From Pseudomonadota bacterium (GTDB lineage: Bacteria; Pseudomonadota; Alphaproteobacteria; Rhizobiales; Devosiaceae), in contig JAEWLC010000053.1 in assembly GCA_023393475.1 (NCBI GenBank), forward strand, positions 124,001 to 188,000: a stretch of 64,000 nucleotides of DNA. The letters run 5' to 3'. Under the pieces are notes generated by a model. It was not told where the DNA came from, ran no database searches, and saw only the letters and a program-made list of their open reading frames with translations. This document shows, in pieces, positions 23,361 to 31,825 of this stretch; position 1 is the first letter of the stretch; each line of letters begins with the position of its first letter. The position numbers and the translations under genes were made by a program.

Positions 23361-25253
23361 ATGGAAGTCAACCTGCTGCTCGCCATCTTCGTGCTGCTCG
23401 CAGCGACGGTTCTGCTGGTCCCCATATTCAAGTGGCTGGGCCTTGGCACCATCCTCGGCTACCTCGCCGCCGGCATCCTCATCGGTCCATACGGCCTGTC
23501 GCTGGTCTCCGATACCGTACTGATCCACCAGATCGCCGAGTTCGGCATCGTCATGATGCTGTTCCTGATCGGCCTCGAGGTCGACGGCACCGAGCTCTGG
23601 CGCATGCGCAACAAGGTCGTCGGCCTGGGCCTGACCCAGATGGTCGCGACGAGCACCGTGGTCGCGCTCCTCGCCCGCGTGATCGGCTTTGCCTGGCCCG
23701 ACGCGATCGTCGTCGGCCTGGCCCTGGCGATGAGCTCGACCGCCATCGCCATGCAGTCGATCGAGCAGCGCAGCATCACGAGGACCGACACCGGGCGCGC
23801 GTCTTTGGCCATCCTGCTCGTCCAGGACGTGGCGGTCATCCCCGTCCTCGCCATCATCCCGCTGCTCGCCAACATGGGCGGCCTGCCGGTCGAGGCGATC
23901 GGCGAAGAGGTGATCGAAGCCGTCGACAACCCGATCGACTGGTGGCTGGCCCTTGTCGTGGTCGGATCCTTTGTCGCCGCGCTCTTCGGCTCCCGCTACG
24001 TCATTCGCCCGCTGATGGGCTGGCTGGCCCGCACGCGTGTGCCCGAGGCATTCACCGCCGTTGCCCTCGCCCTCGTCATCGGCGCGGCTCTTGCCACCGA
24101 GTCCGTTGGCCTTTCCCCTGCGCTGGGCGCCTTCCTCGGCGGCGTCCTTCTCGCCGACAGCGAGTACCGGCACGAGCTCGAAAGCAATCTCGAGCCCTTC
24201 AAGGGCCTGTTGCTCGGCCTCTTCTTCATCACCGTTGGGATGTCGATCGCCTTCAACCTCGTACTCGACAACCCGCTGGTCGTCGCCGCCTTGCTGATGG
24301 CGCTGATTGGGCTCAAGGCGCTGGTGCTGTACGTGCTCGCGACATTCTTCCGCATGCACCACGCCGAGCGCCTGCTGCTCGCCATCCTGCTCAGCCAGGC
24401 GGGCGAGTTCGCCTTCGTCGTGCTGCAGTTCGCACGTACGGCCGGCAACCTGTCCGGGCCGGAGGTGGAACTGCTGACCGTGGTCGTCGCCCTGTCCATG
24501 GCGACGACGCCGCTGTTGCTGTTCCTCTACGATCGCCTGCTGGCACCCCGGCTCAACTCATCGTCCGACCCCGATCCCGCCGACCTGCCGCCCGGCCCGA
24601 ATGTCGACGATCCGCACGACAAGGTCATCGTCCTCGGCTATGGCCGGTTCGGCCAGATCGTTACCCGCATGCTCCGCGCCCAGGGCTTCGAGATGACGCT
24701 CATAGACGACGATCCGGCGCAGATCGAACTGGTCCGCCGTTTCGGCGTGAAGGTCTTCTATGGCGACGGCGGCCGGCTGGAGATCCTGCGCTCCGCCGGC
24801 GCCGACAAGGCCCGGATGATCGTCATCACCACGGCGGGCGCCGAACGCATCCTCGGCATCGCCGAACTCGTCCGCCGTCATTTCCCCGATGTGATCGTTG
24901 CCGCCCGCGCCGTCGACCGCTCGCATGCGCACGACCTGATGGCGCTCGGCGTACAGGTGATCGAGCGCGAGACCTTCCGCTCCGCCATCCGGCTCGGCGA
25001 GCAGTCGCTGATTGCCCTCGGGCAGGACGAGGGCAAGGCCAAGCGCGTCGCCGAAGCCTTCGAGAAGCACGACACCAGGATGCTCCAGGAGAGCTACGCC
25101 GTTCGCCACGACCAGGCCGCCTATATCGGCTTCGTGCGCCGCTCGACCGAGATGCTGGACGCCGTGATGCGCGCCGATCGCGAAAACGCTGCACGGGATG
25201 CCGAAGAGGAGGCGGCGGATATTGACAAGCTCCGCCGCGAGGCGTCCGAGTAG
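23361..25253 (+). CDS. CPA2 cation:proton antiporter with RCK/TrkA-N domain (KefB/KefC-like)
   Basis: This 630-residue protein has about 12 membrane helices in residues 1-395 and a cytoplasmic TrkA-N nucleotide-binding domain at about 420-535 (VIVLGYGRFGQIVTRML, Rossmann GxGxxG). Membrane motifs include FLIGLEVDGTELWRM and SPALGAFLGGVLLADSEYRH, as in Kef-type K+ efflux and related transporters. The ATG at 23361 begins the first hydrophobic helix; the open frame to 23277 adds a non-membrane stretch. It probably moves K+ or Na+ out against protons, with gating by nucleotide binding. Confidence 0.93.
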   Translation: MEVNLLLAIFVLLAATVLLVPIFKWLGLGTILGYLAAGILIGPYGLSLVSDTVLIHQIAEFGIVMMLFLIGLEVDGTELWRMRNKVVGLGLTQMVATSTVVALLARVIGFAWPDAIVVGLALAMSSTAIAMQSIEQRSITRTDTGRASLAILLVQDVAVIPVLAIIPLLANMGGLPVEAIGEEVIEAVDNPIDWWLALVVVGSFVAALFGSRYVIRPLMGWLARTRVPEAFTAVALALVIGAALATESVGLSPALGAFLGGVLLADSEYRHELESNLEPFKGLLLGLFFITVGMSIAFNLVLDNPLVVAALLMALIGLKALVLYVLATFFRMHHAERLLLAILLSQAGEFAFVVLQFARTAGNLSGPEVELLTVVVALSMATTPLLLFLYDRLLAPRLNSSSDPDPADLPPGPNVDDPHDKVIVLGYGRFGQIVTRMLRAQGFEMTLIDDDPAQIELVRRFGVKVFYGDGGRLEILRSAGADKARMIVITTAGAERILGIAELVRRHFPDVIVAARAVDRSHAHDLMALGVQVIERETFRSAIRLGEQSLIALGQDEGKAKRVAEAFEKHDTRMLQESYAVRHDQAAYIGFVRRSTEMLDAVMRADRENAARDAEEEAADIDKLRREASE

Positions 25254-25284
25254 CGCCGCCTACCATTCCAGCTAGTTCCACTTC

Positions 25285-26055
25285 ATGATCGATATCACTT
25301 TCTGGGCCGTCGCCATTCTGGCGGTCTTTATTGTTGCGCTGAGCAAATCCGGCCTCATCGGCAGCCTCGGCCTCGTCGGCGTCCCACTGCTGTCACTGGT
25401 GATGCCCGCCCGCGACGCCGCCGGCATGCTGCTACCACTGCTACTCGTCATGGACGCGATCGCGGTGTGGACCTACCGCAAGGATGCCGACTGGCGCATC
25501 CTCAAGATCATGCTGCCGGGGGCCTTCGTCGGCACCATTGTCGGCTGGGTGCTATGGAGCTTCGTCTCCGACGCCATGGTGCTGCTCTTCGTCGGTATCC
25601 TGACCCTGCTCTTCATCCTCGACGCGCTGCTGCCGTTGCGGAAGAAGCTCGAGGGCCTGCCGCCCTCGCGCGGCTGGGGCACGTTCTGGGGTGGTGCCGC
25701 CGGGTTCACCAGCTTCATCAGCCACACGGGCGGCCCGCCCTTCCAGATCTACGTGCTGCCGCAGCGCCTGACGCCGGTAATCTTCTCGGGTACGACGGCG
25801 TTCTTCTTCGCCATCGTCAACACCGCCAAGCTCGTTCCCTACTTCTTCCTCGGCCAGCTCAACTTCGCCAACCTCGAGCGCGCCGCCATCCTCGCGCCGC
25901 TTGCCGTCGTCGGCGTGCTGATCGGCGTCTGGGCGGTGCGGCGCATCTCGATGAAGCGCTTCTACCAGCTCACCTACTGGTTGGTGTTCCTGCTGGCCCT
26001 CAAGCTGATCTATGATGGTGCGGTCGGTGTTTTCTTCGCCGGCGCTACGGCCTGA
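25285..26055 (+). CDS. TauE/SafE family membrane permease
   Basis: This 256-residue protein has about eight hydrophobic segments in two related halves, the pattern of the TauE/SafE sulfite or sulfoacetate exporter family. The motif GFTSFISHTGGPPFQIYVLP in the second half is characteristic of the family. It starts 31 bases after the antiporter gene and is followed 10 bases later by a VOC gene, so the three may be cotranscribed. Substrate unknown. Confidence 0.88.
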   Translation: MIDITFWAVAILAVFIVALSKSGLIGSLGLVGVPLLSLVMPARDAAGMLLPLLLVMDAIAVWTYRKDADWRILKIMLPGAFVGTIVGWVLWSFVSDAMVLLFVGILTLLFILDALLPLRKKLEGLPPSRGWGTFWGGAAGFTSFISHTGGPPFQIYVLPQRLTPVIFSGTTAFFFAIVNTAKLVPYFFLGQLNFANLERAAILAPLAVVGVLIGVWAVRRISMKRFYQLTYWLVFLLALKLIYDGAVGVFFAGATA

Positions 26056-26065
26056 CGGGGGCAGA

Positions 26066-26461
26066 ATGAGCATCGACTACCGCCTCGACCACATCGCGCT
26101 GCTGGTGCGCGATCTCGACGAGACTGCGCGCTTTCTGACCGAAGTGCTCCAGATCCGCGAAGTGCCCGATCCGATGGGTGGCGACCACATCCGCTGGTTC
26201 GAATTCGGCAACGGCCAGCGCTTCCACATCCAGGCCGGCGACATCAGCCGCACCCATGTGGAAAAGCGCACGCATTTCGCCCTCTCGGCGCCCGATCTCG
26301 ATGCCGTTCTCGCCCATTTCCGCGCCACCGGAATTGCCTTCTCGAACATGAAGGGCGATGTCGGGGAGGTAAACGTGCGCCCGGACGGGATGCGGGCCGT
26401 GTTCGTCCAGGATCCCAACGGCTACTGGTTCGAGGTCAACGACTTCGAGCCGACCCTATAG
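26066..26461 (+). CDS. VOC (glyoxalase) superfamily protein
   Basis: This 131-residue protein has the two beta-alpha-beta-beta-beta repeats of the vicinal-oxygen-chelate fold, with candidate metal ligands in the first strand (LDHIALLVRD), in GDHIRW-FEFG, and at the C-terminal FVQDPNGYWFEVND (Glu). The family spans glyoxalases, dioxygenases and resistance proteins, so the reaction is unknown. The ATG at 26066 has a GGGG site; an in-frame ATG at 26012 lies inside the upstream gene. Confidence 0.82.
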   Translation: MSIDYRLDHIALLVRDLDETARFLTEVLQIREVPDPMGGDHIRWFEFGNGQRFHIQAGDISRTHVEKRTHFALSAPDLDAVLAHFRATGIAFSNMKGDVGEVNVRPDGMRAVFVQDPNGYWFEVNDFEPTL

Positions 26462-26506
26462 CTACGCTCGAATGCCAACAGCGTCATCCACCTGCTCCAC
26501 CCGCCC

Positions 26507-26539
26507 AACAAAAAAGGCCGCAGCGAATGCCGTGGCCTT
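26507..26539 (-). terminator. rho-independent terminator after the minus-strand ydcH gene
   Basis: On the minus strand the hairpin AAGGCCACGGC-ATTC-GCTGCGGCCTT (26539-26514) is followed by TTTTTTGTT. It may also serve the convergent VOC gene. Confidence 0.75.
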
Positions 26540-26566
26540 ACCTCTGCATGATCGATGTTGGTCCCG

Positions 26567-26743
26567 TCAGTGCCGGCCGTTGGCCTGAGCGCGGGTCAGT
26601 TCGTCTTTGAGTTCCAGCTTCTTGCGCTTGAGGCCGGCGATGTAGAGATCGTCGCGGCTGGGATGGCTGAGTTCATCCTCTATCTTCCGATCGAGATCGC
26701 GGTGACGCCGCTCCAACGACTCGATGTGGCCTTCGGTCGTCAT
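26567..26743 (-). CDS. YdcH/DUF465 small coiled-coil protein, copy 1
   Basis: This 58-residue helical-hairpin protein (MTTEGHIESLERRHRDLDRK then IAGLKRKKLELKDEL) belongs to DUF465/YdcH, small proteins of unknown function. The ATG at 26743 follows AAGGAG at good spacing; an ATG at 26776 would add 11 residues. It is divergent from a second DUF465 gene 180 bases away. Confidence 0.88.
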   Translation of the reverse strand: MTTEGHIESLERRHRDLDRKIEDELSHPSRDDLYIAGLKRKKLELKDELTRAQANGRH

Positions 26744-26923
26744 GACAACTCCTTCAGCTAATTTCGGACGACTCAATCGTCACAAAAAATTCACGCCTTG
26801 TCGCGTGGCAAGGGTGCAACACCGGAGGAGAGGTGGAAAACCGCGTGCAAATCCGGAACCGATCGCGCTAGGCTTGTCGCGAGGCAGACAAGCGCCGGAT
26901 CAGGGGACGCGCGGACCGCAACT

Positions 26924-27139
26924 ATGCTGTCGCTGAGCAAGGAACAGGAAGCCGCTTTCGGGCTCGAGTTGGCGGCAAAGCGGCAGGAACACGCCGATCT
27001 CGACGCGGCCATCCATACCCTGTCGAGTTCCGGCTACGGCGACCAGATGCTGATCCAGCGCATGAAGAAGCGCAAACTCGCGCTGAAGGACCGCATCGTC
27101 CAGCTCGAGAATATCCTTCTGCCCGACATCATCGCCTAA
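26924..27139 (+). CDS. YdcH/DUF465 small coiled-coil protein, copy 2
   Basis: This 71-residue protein (MLSLSKEQEAAFGLELAAKR then LIQRMKKRKLALKDRIVQLE) has the same helix-KRKKL-helix pattern as the divergent copy 1. It has no good Shine-Dalgarno sequence; the open frame upstream is Arg/Thr-rich and unlikely to be coding. Its stop overlaps that of the convergent glycosyltransferase gene by 4 bases (CTAA). Confidence 0.8.
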   Translation: MLSLSKEQEAAFGLELAAKRQEHADLDAAIHTLSSSGYGDQMLIQRMKKRKLALKDRIVQLENILLPDIIA

Positions 27140-28188
27140 GCACGCAGGCGCATCAGGTCGCTTTCGAGGAACTGCTCGACGCGCTCGTACTTCATCGAGT
27201 GTGGCCCGAGGAACGAGCCGACCGGGTGCTTCCGCATCTTCTCGAGGCACCTGGTGTAGCTGTCATAGGCGACGCTGCCCCGTTCGTACGAGCGCCGCTC
27301 CATCGCCAGCCGTGCGCGGCGATCAAGGTCGCTCGTGAACTTGAAGTGCATCATCGTCACGAAGACATCGCGCGGCATGCTGATCTCGGCAGGGTACCGG
27401 CCGTTCATCCGCATGCCTGGCCGGTGGCGGTAGAGCGGCATTTTCGTTGGCGGCGACCCCGCATATGGCGCCTGCAGCCAGCGCTTCAGGCGCCGCAGGG
27501 GAAACAGCCCGGGGAACGGCTCGCGCACGCCGTACTGGCGGTTCAGCCGCCGCGTCGTCGTATCGTCGCTGAACGCGTGCCTGTCGGCGACGTGGCCGAT
27601 CGCCAGGGGCGTCGCATCGAAATAGGGATAGTGCTCGAGCAGGCCCGCGAGCGTTTCGTGGCGCGGCTCCCCTACCCCCCTCCAGATGGCCTCGGGAAAG
27701 AACTCCACCAGCGACGCTCGCAGGGCGTCGAAGCCCCAACCCGAGATCGTCGATATCCACTCGCCCACCGAGTTCACACCCGGCGGCAGGATCAGGAACT
27801 CGTCCACGTCGGCAATGAAGATCCAGTCCTCGACCTCCAGCTTCTCGGCGAGGAGGTTCCGGATCAGCGGGCCAAAACGCGTCGGCTTGGCATAGCCATC
27901 CGGATCGTCGGTGCTGATCATGTCGCCGAAGCCGATCCGCGATCCGAACACGACGCAATCGGGCTGCGAGGCCAGGTAGTCCAGCGTGCCGTCGGTCGAG
28001 CCATCGTCCAAGAAAACGAACTGCTCGATGCCGATGCCCCTGTGATGGTCGAGGAAGGCGCGAACGAAATAGTCCTCGTTCAGGCAGGTGACGAACCCTG
28101 TCAGCCGGCCGGCCTCGTACTTCCCCGCGATGAGCTGCAACTCGTTCTGGATGGCAGCCCTGTCGGGCAGGGTGTAGGTCGCGGTCAC
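27136..28188 (-). CDS. glycosyltransferase family 2-like protein
   Basis: This 350-residue soluble protein has a GT-A fold start: LTGFVTCLNEDYFVRAFLDH, then FLDDGSTDGTLDYL, and a DxD-like metal motif in FIADVDEFLILP near residue 122. It resembles the Glyco_tranf_2_4 group often found with surface polysaccharide genes. Start is GTG at 28188. No other polysaccharide gene is nearby and its acceptor is unknown. Confidence 0.82.
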   Translation of the reverse strand: MTATYTLPDRAAIQNELQLIAGKYEAGRLTGFVTCLNEDYFVRAFLDHHRGIGIEQFVFLDDGSTDGTLDYLASQPDCVVFGSRIGFGDMISTDDPDGYAKPTRFGPLIRNLLAEKLEVEDWIFIADVDEFLILPPGVNSVGEWISTISGWGFDALRASLVEFFPEAIWRGVGEPRHETLAGLLEHYPYFDATPLAIGHVADRHAFSDDTTTRRLNRQYGVREPFPGLFPLRRLKRWLQAPYAGSPPTKMPLYRHRPGMRMNGRYPAEISMPRDVFVTMMHFKFTSDLDRRARLAMERRSYERGSVAYDSYTRCLEKMRKHPVGSFLGPHSMKYERVEQFLESDLMRLRA

Positions 28189-28298
28189 CGGGGCATTTCT
28201 CTTGGTCGGATCGGCCGACGGAGTGTGTAGGTGACGCTGGTTGTGCTGGCAAGCAAGCGGCCCCCTGCTTTACCCCGGCCGCAGGATGGCCTATTCAT

Positions 28299-28315
28299 AC
28301 CGACCGCCGGTCGGT
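28299..28315. promoter_or_regulatory. operator palindrome for the TetR-family regulator
   Basis: The perfect inverted repeat ACCGACC-GCC-GGTCGGT lies 16 bases before the regulator start, with an extra CGGT afterwards. Position and symmetry fit an autoregulatory TetR operator that could also control the divergent glycosyltransferase gene. Confidence 0.75.
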
Positions 28316-28330
28316 CGGTGGAGGGAGAGC

Positions 28331-29047
28331 ATGCCCTTTCCACGTGTCGTGAAGTCCGCTCCCATTCGCCGCGACGAGATCCTCGACGCCGCGCAGCGCC
28401 TCTTTGCGCGACAGGGCTACGACTCCACCTCGGTCACCCAGATCATCACCGAAATCGGCGTGTCGAAGGGTGGGTTCTACCATCACTTCGAGTCCAAGGA
28501 GGATCTGGTGGAGGCCCTCGCCTGCCGCTACGCCGAGCGGACCGCGGCCCTGGCCGACGAAACCCTGTCCGATCCCTCCCTCGATGCCTTCTCGCGCCTC
28601 ATCGGCTTCATCGACACGATGCGGCGGCACAAGCTCGAGTCGGCAGCGGAACTGCGGGCGACGTTCGAGCCGCTGCTTCGGCCCGAGAACGTGCAGCTCT
28701 TCGAGCGGACCCACCGCGCCGTCAATTCGGTCGTGCAGCCGATCCTCACCCGGATCATCGTCGAGGGGGTAGCCGAGCAGACCTTCGAAACCGCCGATCC
28801 CGAGAATGCGGCCGAGACGATCCTCCACCTCCTCGCCTCCAACCGCGAACTGATCACGACGCTCTACATGACCCGCGACCGGCTGACCTTCGAGCGGTTG
28901 GCGCGCACCCTGCTCGACAAGTTGAACTACCTCGGCACCGTCATCGACCGCATCCTCGGGCTGCCCGAGGGCTCGATCGAACTGGCCGATCACGACCTGC
29001 TCGATACGCTCGCCTGCGGCCTCGACGCACCGCCCAGTGCCGCCTGA
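28331..29047 (+). CDS. TetR/AcrR family transcriptional regulator
   Basis: This 238-residue repressor has the TetR helix-turn-helix at about residues 15-62: RRDEILDAAQRLFARQGYDS, then TQIITEIGVSKGGFYHHFES. A ligand-binding helical domain of about 170 residues follows. GAGGGAGAGC gives a strong ribosome site for the ATG at 28331. A perfect palindrome sits just upstream. The ligand and target genes other than itself are unknown. Confidence 0.93.
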   Translation: MPFPRVVKSAPIRRDEILDAAQRLFARQGYDSTSVTQIITEIGVSKGGFYHHFESKEDLVEALACRYAERTAALADETLSDPSLDAFSRLIGFIDTMRRHKLESAAELRATFEPLLRPENVQLFERTHRAVNSVVQPILTRIIVEGVAEQTFETADPENAAETILHLLASNRELITTLYMTRDRLTFERLARTLLDKLNYLGTVIDRILGLPEGSIELADHDLLDTLACGLDAPPSAA

Positions 29048-29135
29048 ACGAATGGCTCAGCGTCACCCGCTTGCGTCGGGCGGGCTGCATCAATAAGGGT
29101 GACGCCTTGAGCGCCGCGCCTTCCGGGGGACCAAA

Positions 29136-29630
29136 GTGCCGACCTCGCCACCCGTAGCCATCATCATGGGCAGCCAGTCGGACTGGCCCAACCTGCGCCA
29201 CGCCGCCGAAACGCTGGACGCGCTGAAGATCGACTACGAAGCGCGCATCGTCTCCGCGCACCGGACGCCCGACCGCATGTACGAATTCGCCAGAGGCGCC
29301 AAGGCCGAAGGCTTCAAGGTGATCATTGCCTCGGCCGGCGGTGCGGCGCACCTGCCCGGCATGGTGGCCGCCCTCACTCCCCTTCCCGTTCTCGGCGTTC
29401 CCGCCGAAACCAAGGCGCTGGGCGGCCGCGACAGCCTGCTCTCGATCGTCCAGATGCCGCCCGGCATTCCCGTCGGCACCCTCGCCATCGGCCGCGCCGG
29501 TGCGATCAACGCCGCCCTGCTCGCCGCGGCGATTCTCGGCCTCTCCGATCCCGAGATCGCTGCCGCGCTCGACGACTTCCGCGCCGACCAGACTGCTTCC
29601 ATCCCCGAGTTCCCGACTGACGATGTCTGA
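29136..29630 (+). CDS. purE: N5-carboxyaminoimidazole ribonucleotide mutase
   Basis: This 164-residue class I PurE converts N5-CAIR to CAIR in purine synthesis. It has the family motifs IIMGSQSDWP (residues 9-18), VSAHRTPDRM with the catalytic His, and AGGAAHLPGMVAA, then PLPVLGVP. The start is GTG with GGGGGA upstream. It overlaps purK by 8 bases, so the two form a coupled operon. Confidence 0.97.
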   Translation: MPTSPPVAIIMGSQSDWPNLRHAAETLDALKIDYEARIVSAHRTPDRMYEFARGAKAEGFKVIIASAGGAAHLPGMVAALTPLPVLGVPAETKALGGRDSLLSIVQMPPGIPVGTLAIGRAGAINAALLAAAILGLSDPEIAAALDDFRADQTASIPEFPTDDV

Positions 29631-30726
29631 CGTTCCTCCGCTGCCCAATTCCCCGCTACCGACCGGTAGCACTATCGGTATCCTTGGCGGCGGCCAGCTT
29701 GGCCGCATGCTGGCGCTGGCCGCCGCGCGGCTCGGCATGAAGACCCACATCTTCTGCCCCGACCCCAACAGCCCCGCCTTCGACGTGACGCCGCGCAAGA
29801 CCGTCGTCGCCTATGACGACGAAGCCGCGCTCGCCGAGTTTGCCGCCGCCGTCGATATCATCACCTACGAGTTCGAGAACGTGCCGGCGCGCACGGCGGC
29901 CTTCCTCCAGAACCTCAAGCCTCTCCGCCCCGGCGCCAACGCGCTCGCCGTCTCGCAGGACCGCCTCGCGGAGAAGGCCTTCCTCACCATCAACCGCATT
30001 CCAGTGGCTCCGTTCGCCGCGATCAGCGACCTCGACCGGCTGGAAGCCGAGCTCGCCGAGATCGGCACGCCTGCCGTGCTGAAGACCACGCGCCTCGGTT
30101 ACGACGGCAAGGGCCAGCGCATCGTCCGCAACATGGAGGACGCCGCCCTTGCCTGGGAACTGCTGAGCCCGCGGCCGCTCGTCCTTGAAGCCTTCGTCGA
30201 GTTCGAAAAGGAGATCTCGGTCGTCGTGGCGCGCAACGCGGCCGGCGAGGTCGCCGCCTTCGAGCCGGCCGAGAACGTCCACCGCGACCACATCCTCAAG
30301 ACCAGCACCGTTCCCGCCGACATCTCGAAGAAGACCGCGCAAAAGGCGATGGAACTCGCGGGCACGATCGCTTCGGCGCTGGATTACGTCGGCGTGCTCG
30401 GTGTCGAGTTCTTCGTCCTTCCCAGTGGCAAGCTGCTGGTCAACGAGATTGCCCCGCGGGTGCACAACTCCGGTCACTGGACCGAGGCCGTGGCGATCAC
30501 CGACCAGTTCGAGCAACACATCCGGGCCATTTCAAACTGGCCGCTGGGCGACCCGAGCCGCATGGCCGATGTGGTGATGGAGAACCTGATCGGCGACGAG
30601 ATCACCGCGATTCCCGACCGGCTCGGTGAGGGCCTGAGGCCACACGCCTACGGCAAGGCCGAGTCGCGCAAGGGCCGAAAGATGGGCCACATCAACCGGG
30701 TCGCCGTGAAGAAGCGCGCAAAATGA
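29623..30726 (+). CDS. purK: N5-carboxyaminoimidazole ribonucleotide synthase
   Basis: This 367-residue ATP-grasp enzyme makes N5-CAIR from AIR, bicarbonate and ATP. It shows IGILGGGQLGRMLALAA near residue 20, the ATP-grasp segment VLKTTRLGYDGKGQ, and EIAPRVHNSGHWT-E in the C-terminal half. It starts inside the last codons of purE. The next gene (rpsU) has its own promoter. Confidence 0.97.
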   Translation: MSDVPPLPNSPLPTGSTIGILGGGQLGRMLALAAARLGMKTHIFCPDPNSPAFDVTPRKTVVAYDDEAALAEFAAAVDIITYEFENVPARTAAFLQNLKPLRPGANALAVSQDRLAEKAFLTINRIPVAPFAAISDLDRLEAELAEIGTPAVLKTTRLGYDGKGQRIVRNMEDAALAWELLSPRPLVLEAFVEFEKEISVVVARNAAGEVAAFEPAENVHRDHILKTSTVPADISKKTAQKAMELAGTIASALDYVGVLGVEFFVLPSGKLLVNEIAPRVHNSGHWTEAVAITDQFEQHIRAISNWPLGDPSRMADVVMENLIGDEITAIPDRLGEGLRPHAYGKAESRKGRKMGHINRVAVKKRAK

Positions 30727-30749
30727 GCGTTTTCGTCGCTTCGATGGTG

Positions 30750-30778
30750 TGGACAAGCAGGATCGATTGGCCTATATA
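30750..30778 (+). promoter_or_regulatory. candidate promoter of rpsU
   Basis: TGGACA (30750-30755) and TATATA (30773-30778) are 17 bases apart, giving a leader of about 83 bases. The leader contains the hairpin GACTGGC-TCA-GCCGGTC. Confidence 0.6.
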
Positions 30779-30867
30779 GCCGCCCACGAACTGACTGGCT
30801 CAGCCGGTCGGCGCCCCATTGGGACGCTTTCACCAGACAAACAGACGATCACGAAGGGCGTTTACGC

Positions 30868-31110
30868 TTGCAAGTAGTTGTTCGCGATAACAATGTTGAT
30901 CAGGCGCTCCGCGCACTGAAGAAGAAGCTCCAGCGCGAAGGCGTCTTCCGCGAGATGAAGCTTCGCAACTACTACGAGAAGCCCTCCGAGAAGAAGGCCC
31001 GCCAGAAGGCAGAAGCTGTGCGCCGTGCGCGCAAGCTCGCCCGCAAGCGCGCCCAGCGCGAAGGCGGCCTGCCTGCTCCGGCAGCGGTCGCGCGGTCGCC
31101 GCGTCCGTAG
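30868..31110 (+). CDS. rpsU: 30S ribosomal protein S21
   Basis: This 80-residue protein has the S21 sequence from QVVVRDNNVDQALRALKKKL onward with the basic helical tail (RRARKLARKRAQREGG). No ATG or GTG fits the family N-terminus, so the start is TTG at 30868, about 9 bases after AAGGG. A short Pro/Ala-rich C-terminal extension follows. It is flanked by its own promoter and terminator. Confidence 0.94.
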   Translation: MQVVVRDNNVDQALRALKKKLQREGVFREMKLRNYYEKPSEKKARQKAEAVRRARKLARKRAQREGGLPAPAAVARSPRP

Positions 31111-31149
31111 GACCGGAGCCCTTGGGCATCCGTTCAGAATAGGTTCAGG

Positions 31150-31180
31150 AACGCCGCCTCAAAAGGGCGGCGTTTTCTTT
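31150..31180 (+). terminator. rho-independent terminator after rpsU
   Basis: The hairpin AACGCCGCC-TCAAAAG-GGCGGCGTT (31150-31174) is followed by TTCTTT. Confidence 0.85.
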
Positions 31181-31300
31181 ACGTGCCGACCAATTGCTAG
31201 CATGCCGTGCAACCCGGCGAGGCTTCCAGCAGTTGGCGGCTACGGATAGACTACCGGCCATCAGGGTCGAATAAACGCGTCAAACATTGGGGACTCCAGA

Positions 31301-31768
31301 ATGAAGAAACTTTTCGCCGCCGTGGCCGCCGCCGCGATGCTGATGACCGCTGGCGCCGCTCAGGCTGCCACCCAGGTCAAGGTTGGTGTGCTCTCCTGCT
31401 CGGTCGATCCGGGCGTCGGCTTCATCATCGGTTCGTCCAAGGACATGACCTGCCGCTTCAAGCGGGATGGCCACAAGTCCGAGACCTACCAGGGCAACAT
31501 CAAGAAGCTCGGCATCGACATCGGCGTCACCGGCCGCACCGAGATCGTCTGGCTGGTGTTCTCGGCGTCCTCGACCAAGTACGGCCCGGGCTCGCTGGCA
31601 GGCACCTATGTCGGCGGTTCGGCCGAAGCCACGCTCGGCGTCGGCCTCGGTGGCAACTTCCTGATCGGCGGCTCGCGCAAGGGCTTTGCCCTGCAGCCGT
31701 GGTCGATCCAGGGCCAGACCGGCCTCAACTACTCGGTCGCCTTCGCGGGCCTCGAGCTCTGGAAGTAA
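31301..31768 (+). CDS. DUF992 exported protein
   Basis: This 155-residue protein has a signal peptide (residues 1-23, ending AQA) and a Gly-rich beta domain of the DUF992 family, found in Hyphomicrobiales. Two Cys (in VLSCSVD and MTCRF) may form a disulfide. Expected location is the periplasm or outer membrane. Function unknown. A GGGGA site precedes the ATG and a terminator follows directly. Confidence 0.88.
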   Translation: MKKLFAAVAAAAMLMTAGAAQAATQVKVGVLSCSVDPGVGFIIGSSKDMTCRFKRDGHKSETYQGNIKKLGIDIGVTGRTEIVWLVFSASSTKYGPGSLAGTYVGGSAEATLGVGLGGNFLIGGSRKGFALQPWSIQGQTGLNYSVAFAGLELWK

Positions 31769-31792
31769 GCGACCAGGGTTGAAGACTTCCCG

Positions 31793-31825
31793 AACGCCGG
31801 TCCCATGGGCCGGCGTTCTGCTTTA
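31793..31825 (+). terminator. rho-independent terminator after the DUF992 gene
   Basis: The hairpin AACGCCGG-TCCCATGGG-CCGGCGTT (31793-31817) is followed by CTGCTTT. It lies at the junction with a convergent gene. Confidence 0.75.
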
